NCBI GenBank assembly: GCA_015847255.1
Contig: JADLZK010005531.1
Coordinates: 1-64,000, forward strand
Length of the DNA: 64,000 bases
From: Hyparrhenia diplandra
Taxonomy: Eukaryota > Streptophyta > Magnoliopsida > Poales > Poaceae
Direction: 5' to 3'
Made by a program: the position numbers and the translations under genes. A model generated the notes under the pieces. It did no database searches. It was given only the letters and a program-made list of their open reading frames with translations, and was not told the DNA's origin. Position 1 is the stretch's first letter. Each line of letters starts with the position of its first letter. This document shows positions 57,083 to 64,000 of this stretch, one piece after another.

Positions 57083-58171
57083 GAACGAACGAATCCACCG
57101 GACTGACTGCAGCTTCTCTGCTCAACGGTCACCGCTGCACCGAGCAGCCTAATCTTTCCGCGCAGCGGCAGACCTGCAGTAGACCTTCACCTTGGCTTGG
57201 CCTCTCGCTCTCGCCAGGAGCCCGTGCAATCTCGTTCGTTAATCTTCATTCGCACGCTCCTGATCAAAACACAGGAGCAGGCATGCGAATCGGGTCTCTT
57301 TTCGCTTAACATATTAGCACACGGTCAGTAGTAGTTTTCAATTTGCCGCAATTCATCCAAATTCCTCCAATCTTTAGGTTTTCCCTATTTCTGATATGAT
57401 TCCACCAGACACACCGCACAAACCCCACACGCACAACCGACCCGATATTTGGCGATTTTGGATAATTATGAAGGAAAACATGCGTGCAGTGTGTCACTAA
57501 AGTGCAGATGGCACAATGGAAGCACTACTTATTACCTCCCGTCTTAAGCAAAACAGGAGACAAACACCAAAACATTGTAGTACTTGTATAGGGCCATGCA
57601 CGATAAATGATGATAAACAGATTAAAACAGAGAAAAATGTAGTGCTTTTACATAGAAAGGTGATCATCAACAGCAGAAGCAGAGGATGGGCAAAAGACAG
57701 TTGTGGCGTTGTTTTAATTTGCAGTGTCAGATATAGCATCCAAGTTGTGAGACGTGAAGTACTTTAGAAGGCAATATCATTTAGGTGTTCAATTGCGATA
57801 ACCAAATATCTATTTGTTATGAGTGCTTTCAAGAAATATATAATTAGCAAAAGGCAATACTGAAATTTGATTGCAACCGCAGAGGGAGCAGGGAAATCCA
57901 TCGCAGGCCTCTAATTTCCTCCTTGATGAGAGTTTAGTCATGGAAGGATTTACACATGATCTCACTCTGAAGCTGCCAATCATACACAGCTTTAACAATT
58001 TACAAAAGTGGCTCGCTTCACATATAGGTCATCAAAATCAGTGAAAATGAAAAGATAACTTCAACTCCTCTAGTACCACGCTACATTTAGATTACGTCAC
58101 ACTGTCATTTATTTGTTTCTTTTGACTCTCATGAAATCTAGGAAAACAATGTCCATGTACGGTTTGTGTGA
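57083..58171. other. OTP51 promoter and TSC10 3' flank
   Basis: The GC-rich first 200 bases upstream of OTP51 give way to AT-rich DNA containing the 3' UTR of the next minus-strand gene. No gene or repeat boundary is supported. Confidence 0.45.
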
Positions 58172-59708
58172 TCACTGGCTCTTCTTGTTCTTGGCATAAT
58201 AGCTCTCTATGGTAGAGAACCAATTCCACTGGAAACAAAGTGCCGCAAACCGCATGAGTCCAGCGCCAATCACCTCTACGAATGCCATTAATGGGGAGCT
58301 CTGCGGGGATAAACCAGCAGTGGCTACAGCTAACATTGTTCCCTCGAAATTGCAGGGGACAGTGAATTTTGCAGATTTGATGCCGTCCAGAGCCTTGTTG
58401 GCAACATCTTCGGCCTTCATTCCACCAGACGATCCCGCCATGATGCTTGTCAATTCTGGTCTCCTCTTATGCTCTGAAATTAGGCAAACCACATGCTCAA
58501 CATTCAGTAACTAAATGAGATCATATTATGAGACATGCACAGAATGAAATAAATGGGAGTCACTGTAGCAACTACTCCTGTGAGCCATGCACCAAATGAA
58601 ATAGTGTAAAATATTCACTATAGAACTATGAGTCATGCACCGAATGAAACAAATGGGAGTGTAAAACTAAAGTATTCACTATAGCAGCATTCTTTGGTCT
58701 ATGATTCTTAAAAATACTGATTTACAGGCAAGTGTAAGTGTTGCTGACTGCTGAGATCAGTTTCTAAAGTGAGTAATAAACAATATTTTCATTAAAAGGT
58801 TGCCAGGATATTTTCAGTTTTGCCAAGATGAAAATCTTGACTACCATATCGAAGAGGATAACTCAAGCATTCATGGTTTCACTTCTTAGTTGCTACCAAA
58901 GCAGACATAAACTACAATGTAATTGGCCAGTTTATAAGCAAATACCCTCTTCAAATCCTGGAGTCTCAGTGTCAGGAGGGAATATCAACGAGACATGAAT
59001 GTTGTCTGCGACAACCTCATGCTGCAACGCCTCACCCAATCCCCGTAGAGCAAACTTGCTCGCTGAGTACGCAGTGTAACCATAAATACCAACCTACAGC
59101 AAAGATGTTACCAACAAAAAGATTAATCTCTCAAGCGAGCAGCATTACATCGAACATCTTAGCTGCATGGTATCTACCTGGCCGGCCTGGGAGGACATGA
59201 TCGCGATGGACCCAGGGAGGCGCGTCTCGCGGGTGCGTGCCTTCATGGCGGGGAGCGCGGCCTTGATGAGGTGGAAGGTGCCCATGAGGTTGATGTCCAC
59301 CATCCACTTGATCTCATCCATGTCCTGCCTCTCGAGCTCCTGCGGCACGAACACGCCGTGGTTGCAGACGAGGACGTCGACGGGTCCGGCCTCCTGGAGC
59401 GCGCGCGCCACGGCGTCGGCGTCCCGCACGTCGGCCGCGTGCACGCCGACGTCGTCGCGGCCCGAGTCGCGCTGGATGGCGGCGCGCGCCTCCTCGAGGC
59501 GGGCGAGGTTGCGCGCCAGGATGGAGACCCGCGCGCCCTCCCGCGCCGCGGCCGTGGCCATGGCCAGCCCGATGCCGCTGGACCCGCCCGTGATGAAGAC
59601 GTGGCGGCCCTTGAGCGGGATCCGCGCGCCGCGGGGCCGCGCGAGGAACGCGAGCGCGGCGAGCAGGCCGGCGGGCACGGCCAGCAGGAGGAGGAGCGCA
59701 GCGGCCAT
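58172..59708 (-). CDS. TSC10A: 3-ketodihydrosphingosine reductase (short-chain dehydrogenase)
   Basis: Three exons join in frame: 59708-59178, 59093-58946 and 58473-58172, giving 326 residues. An N-terminal membrane anchor (ALLLLLAVPAGLLAALAFL) precedes a classical SDR fold: TGGSSGIG cofactor loop at residues 40-47, the CNHG motif, the IMSSQAG catalytic Ser and the YTAYSASK Tyr/Lys pair. The C-terminal third is hydrophobic, with QWNWFSTIESYYAKNKKSQ at the end. The protein reduces 3-ketodihydrosphingosine to dihydrosphingosine with NADPH at the ER, the second step of sphingolipid synthesis. The tail KKSQ fits the KKxx ER-retrieval signal. The anchor, the active-site layout and the C-terminal extension separate it from soluble SDRs. 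All splice sites are canonical and no defect is seen. Intron 2 contains a short tandem array. Confidence 0.9.
58531..58690. repeat. Three degenerate tandem units of about 49 bp in TSC10 intron 2
   Basis: Units starting near 58532, 58581 and 58630 share GAG-CATGCACC-AATGAAA and end with ATTCACTATAG or CACTGTAG. Units 1 and 3 also share AAATGGGAGT. The array is non-coding and lies within the intron. Confidence 0.75.
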
Positions 59709-61705
59709 GGCGATGGGCGTCTGTTGGCGGCGGCGGCTGCTAGCGGTGGAGTCGTGGGGCCGTGGTGGGGTGGGATGCGGAGGGGCTGGATCGGGGTGGT
59801 GGGGTTAAGAAGAGCGGGGCCGCCGTCGGAGTGGACTGGGGCGGGAAGACGTCAGATTCAGATCTTGGAAGAACGGCGAGGCCGCCACCGTGGCTTTGAA
59901 ACGACGAGGGAGGGGAGCAGAGGACTGAGGACACTCGCTTGGACTCTATCAGCGCAGTCGAAGAAGGTCTGGAGCCTGGTCGTGATCGATGTGCTCTCTC
60001 TCAGGGCGACGTGGTCGATGAGCCTAACGCAACGCGATGCGAGGGCCGGCTGGCAGGCAACGGCAGATCCGATGGCCGAAGCTGACTGATGAATGTCAGG
60101 TGTGATTGACGAAGTCACGACTAGCGGCGGGCCGGCGGCGCAGCGGCCATCCGAGTATGGAGTTGCCTATGAATTGGCAACGATTGTCTATAACTGTTTT
60201 TTTTTTTTAAGGTGAGAGCTTAATTATAGAAAGTGAACATGATTACAATCGGTGGCTCAAGTCTTCGACATGTAGGTCGGGATGTATTAGTAAAACATTT
60301 GAAAACTCTCTCCTATCAAACTGACACAACCCATGAGCTATAAAATTTGCACTCCGGTGACATTTGGAGATTCACTTCATGGAAGTTCTTCAAAATTTCC
60401 TTCGCTTCTTCCAAGAAATGGCGAAACACAAAGTGGTTTTTGCACAGATCACATAACGTTGCAAGGCAATCTGATTTTAGCCACTGCCGCCCTTTCCAAT
60501 AGGAGGTCGGACAATCATCGATTCATTTCGGGCACACATTCATGTAATTGTTGCGGAAGAATCTTCAACTCATGAGTAAGTCATCCAAAAAAAAACGTAA
60601 ATATTAGCGAGGAATGTTGTTATGTCTCATGTCTCTGCCTCAATGACGTGTCAACTCCATCGTGGCTATCTTATGACATGTTTTGACCAAATGACGCAAT
60701 TTGGCGACCACAAGAAAGGCTTATGACGCGTGAAAAATGAGTCCCGAGGTGGTGGAGACCTAATTACGAGACTCATCTTCTCTTTTGAGTCATGTACAAT
60801 GAAAGGCTGCCTCATCCAATTCTTTCAATCTCCAACAACGAACCCATCACCTTCTCCCTCGTCTCATCCCTGGGCCACCCTGCATGTTGTACCCAGTCAC
60901 CAACCTCCGCCTGCCGGCCATGTCCGGCCTTGCCCCTCCACCATCGAGTAGCGGGCGAGCCACGAGCGAGCAGCGAGTGGCGACGCCTCGAGCAGAGCAG
61001 GCGGCGTCAACGAGCAACTGCAAGGAGCAGCGGCGACGGAGGACGCGAGATGGGCGTCTCGAGCAGCGTCGCAAGCCGCTGCAAGGAGTAGCGGTGACGA
61101 AAGACGCGAGACAGGCCTCCCGAGTCCCGAGCGGCGTCTGCGGCGGGAGGCCTGCTGCGGATGGCCTGCAACCCCATGGCGTCGGTGAGGGACGCTTCTT
61201 CTCCAGCGGCCTTGACACCCGCTCGCTCTGCCTCCTTCACACGAATCACACCGGTGCGCCTAGAGATATGGGTTGAGGAGAGAGAATGATGCTTTTTTTT
61301 TTTTCCTTCGGAATGGTATGCAAATTGCGTGCCATGTTTGGGTCAATGGTTGGAGGTTGTTTTTGATAGTTATTGTGAGTGATGCATTTTTGGGTCTAGG
61401 TTCTTTGTTGGAGTTTGTACCATACCCTCCTACAAAGAGGACCTGCAGTGGCGGGGTGGAACTGTGGAAGGACCGGAAAGCACGCGACGTCAATACAAAT
61501 GGAAGCCTGTGAAACTGTGAATTTGAAATATCTAGACGATTGGTACGTGCTAGAAAATTATTTGACACGTCATGGCAAGCATGTCCCATGAGACTTGATT
61601 CTGGTACATTCATATATAATAATAAGTAGACGGCGATGCGGCCACGAATCTATACTATTGCACTTGGCAGAGGCGTTCTGACAGTCAATTCCGCTTCTTG
61701 GTCAC
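59709..61705. other. TSC10 promoter, retroposon tail and VTE4 3' flank
   Basis: GC-rich promoter and 5' UTR DNA lies at 59709-60170. A T11 run near 60198 followed by AAGGTGAGAGCTTAATTAT looks like the reversed 3' tail of a LINE or SINE-like retroposon. At 61018-61124 a roughly 60-bp GC-rich unit (CTGCAAGGAGCAGCGGCGAC) is tandemly duplicated in diverged form. No gene is supported. Confidence 0.4.
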
Positions 61706-63382
61706 CTAAGCTGCTCCAGGCTTGCGACAGGTGATGATGGTGAATTTGATGAGCCCCTTCTTGTAACCTTGTATCATCAGCGGCATCACCATCGCCCCTC
61801 TGATCGTCTTCCATCCTAGACAGACAAAAATTCAATGCCAAACCGATTGAGGCTCCCAATTTGTTCAAGAGTTTTGCTGCAGTCCATACTCAGTAACAGA
61901 TGGGTGAGGGCGAATTAAGTTGCATACCGCTGGTCACCAGAGAGGTGAGGCCCTTCCATGTCAGTGCTGATTTTATCACAGCGGGCCAAAACGGGGCCAC
62001 GTTCTCCGACCAATCAGCTGTCTTGATATCCTAGCACCACATGCAGCAGCAAAAAGAATATCTTATGATATATTGATATCATATAGTAGGCTAATTGCCA
62101 ATTTGGTGTGGTCCACTAGTTGGTGGATAGTGACGACGCAAATTTGAATGCAAGGTAAATACAGCACGACCTTTCTTTCAAATCCAATCAGAATTCAGAA
62201 TGCAATCAGTTTTTACCTCGAGAGAGAGTGACTTGGCGATGTTCACATAATCTGAAGGTGAGCACCAGTCCGGGAGGTAGTATGCATCGCATATCCTCTT
62301 CAGGAGGCTCAGTTCATCGGGTTTTAGAGAGGTTTCAGATGGTTCGAGGTTCCTATGGCACCATGTCACGATGATTATTGTCCCTCCAGGAGCCGCGACG
62401 CGTGCTAGCTCACTAACAAACTAATACAAGAGTCAGGGAAGAGTTCAAGAAAACCACATTAGTCCAATAGCAAGTATTGCTGAGAAAGAAATCGAAATCT
62501 TCAAGAAAAATATTCATCAAGCAATTGGATTGAACTTGTCAAATGTTTGTAGTGTCAACGATCTAATTCTGGTCCATGTTGTTCGACCGGATTTATTTAT
62601 GAAAAAACCAAACTGAACCCAGTCTCTTTAGTTTTTCAACGCGATTAGTTATCATTACTTATTACTGTAACAGAAGTAACTCGTGACTTCTATCTCACGT
62701 CAGTCAGTACAAGTTCTAGAGTGCAATCGCTACATATTCTTCTTTGTTTTCCCAAAGCAGCCTGGTGGATCCATTCCAGCTTGTATATATATACAAAGAA
62801 GATAGTTGAATGTTTTTAATTTCCTCCCCGCTACCAATTCAATCGGATGCATGACGACCCTTGCCGTTGGCCCGTTGCCATGATGCCGACATCATCTGAT
62901 TGAAGATCTCGTTTTTGGGGGGTGTGGTCACACTGGCTTGTCTTTCGTCGAGAAATAAAAAAAAAAAGAGGAATAAAATAGCTTACCTTTCTCTTGTCCG
63001 GCATGTGCTCGCCACTCTCCATGGACCATACCAGATCGAACTGCCCATCAGGAAACGGTTGCTCTAGAGCATCAGCAACTTGCAGAGTAACCTGCTTTGT
63101 CACGCCGGTTGCGGGGTGGATTGGAGACGTTAGAAACCGGCGGATATAGGTGATTCATCGATCGAAAACAATTTGCAACTTGCAAGAGAGGTAGGAGGAG
63201 GAGCTTGGGCACCTGATCTGACAACCCCTGCGCTGCAGCGAGAGCATTTCCTCTTTCAGCTTGAACGGGGCTCAACGTGATCCCCTTGCACTGGGCTCCG
63301 TATTTCTTCGCCAAGTACCTTGAGCTACCACCAATTCCACATCCAACATCTACTATGTTTTTTGGTGCCTTCTCCGGATCAT
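61706..63382 (-). CDS. VTE4: Gamma-tocopherol methyltransferase (vitamin E biosynthesis), 5' exon outside the window
   Basis: Five exons (63382-63213, 63091-62987, 62420-62217, 62030-61928, 61815-61706) join without a frame break and end PGAA-stop. The first shown exon starts in phase 1 at a splice acceptor, so the transit-peptide exon lies beyond 64000. Conserved blocks: SAM motif I VDVGCGIGGSSRYLA, ITLSPVQAERGNALA, motif II ADALEQPFPDGQFDLVW followed by SMESGEHMPDK, GGTIIIVTWCHR, DWSENVAPFWPAVI and QGYKKGLIKF. The enzyme methylates gamma- and delta-tocopherol to alpha- and beta-tocopherol in plastids. The close relatives VTE3 and MPBQ methyltransferase lack this HMPDK/WCHR combination. Confidence 0.92.
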
Positions 63383-64000
63383 CTGCACGCAAAAATTAAA
63401 CAGGAAACAAAGTAAAACATGGAGTCTGCATTGGGGTGCGCTTACATGAGGATAAAATCGTAATCAGCAATTTTACTTTGAAAACAAAGTAAATAGACAT
63501 GTGTATACAATACAAGTACAAATATCTCTATGCTCAGTGTCTATTTTACTGCATTGTGTGTGCTTTGAAAACCTAATTAAGTGAGCTAGGTTCAGTTTGC
63601 TATGATTATTACTCTCTATGCTCAGTTCGCTATGAATTAGAATTATTGCTTTTTTTTTTAACCTCCAATGGACATAGCCACTGTAATCAGTGCTATTGGT
63701 ACTCCTATAACAAGAGAGAACCAATAATTTTCTTGTGATTTGGGGTAAGAGTCACAGACCTAGCTTTCAATCCATGAGAAATACCCGCAACGGCGTGGTC
63801 GAGATTTGGGGTTATTTTTATCCTTGTCATTGCAATTTTTGAACTCCCACTACCATTACAATTCATCTATTTTAAAACATGCCATTACAATTCTTTTTCT
63901 ACGTCACATTTGTCATTTTCTACGTCTTCTATGTGTTCACGCCCACAATCAGACGTATACGTGTTCGCATCCCCTGATGCTTCTCCCTCACTCACTCGCT
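63383..64000 (-). other. Intron 1 of VTE4
   Basis: This stretch is AT-rich with no open frame of note. By position it belongs to the first intron of the minus-strand methyltransferase, because the exon beginning at 63382 has a good acceptor (TGCAG) and starts mid-codon. The last 60 bases turn C-rich. The transit-peptide exon itself is not recognisable here. Confidence 0.6.

Noticed and set aside
1..64000. CRISPR array, operon, prophage or other prokaryotic system
   Set aside because: The window is plant nuclear DNA. The regular repeats seen are microsatellites, MITEs and tandem duplications, not spaced identical repeats.

Overview
The window is nuclear DNA from a grass, most likely a panicoid or Andropogoneae type such as sorghum, sugarcane or maize. 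The evidence is intron-rich plant genes with very GC-rich first exons, Stowaway MITEs, tRNA-derived SINEs, Helitron ends and copia LTR remnants. The species cannot be fixed from the sequence alone.

Layout: 1-3.9 kb is AT-rich, repeat-laden and mostly non-genic. A DUF1218 four-TM protein gene lies at 3.95-4.74 kb (-). A transposon with long inverted repeats carrying a B-box zinc-finger fragment lies at 7.45-9.09 kb. An intact SYP2-type Qa-SNARE gene follows at 9.66-12.23 kb (+). A direct-repeat block with a copia LTR and gag fragment fills 13.2-15.6 kb. A PRONE-type RopGEF (+, 20.8-25.0 kb) and a DYRK-family YAK1 kinase (+, 27.85-36.58 kb) come next. A pectin acetylesterase (-, 37.9-40.6 kb) is convergent with YAK1. 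At 42.1-43.7 kb is a truncated HAK/KUP potassium transporter (-), and 43.9-48.1 kb is LTR-like and Helitron-bounded repeat DNA. A uL18-like ribosomal protein gene (-, 49.36-50.30 kb) and an orphan coiled-coil ORF resembling the C-terminus of GT-3 trihelix factors (+, 53.6-54.0 kb) follow. The right end carries three minus-strand metabolic or organellar genes: OTP51 (PPR-LAGLIDADG plastid splicing factor, 54.6-57.1 kb), 3-ketodihydrosphingosine reductase (TSC10-like, 58.2-59.7 kb) and gamma-tocopherol methyltransferase (VTE4, 61.7 kb to beyond the window).

The genes are unrelated housekeeping or signalling loci, as expected of a plant chromosome: endomembrane fusion, ROP GTPase signalling, growth-regulating kinase, cell-wall modification, plastid intron splicing, sphingolipid and vitamin E synthesis. 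No operon-like system is present.

Two patterns stand out. First, homopolymer A/T inserts are repeatedly flanked by 11-22 bp direct duplications (at about 1.9, 12.6, 12.85, 17.25, 22.65 and 47.75 kb), as though almost bare poly(A) tails had been retroposed. Second, otherwise intact genes (RopGEF, YAK1, PAE, OTP51, the HAK fragment) carry single-base frameshifts, mostly in short homopolymers and with all splice sites preserved, while SYP2, TSC10 and VTE4 are clean. Consensus-sequence error is the simplest explanation, and real allelic decay is the alternative. Two introns use GC-AG splice sites.
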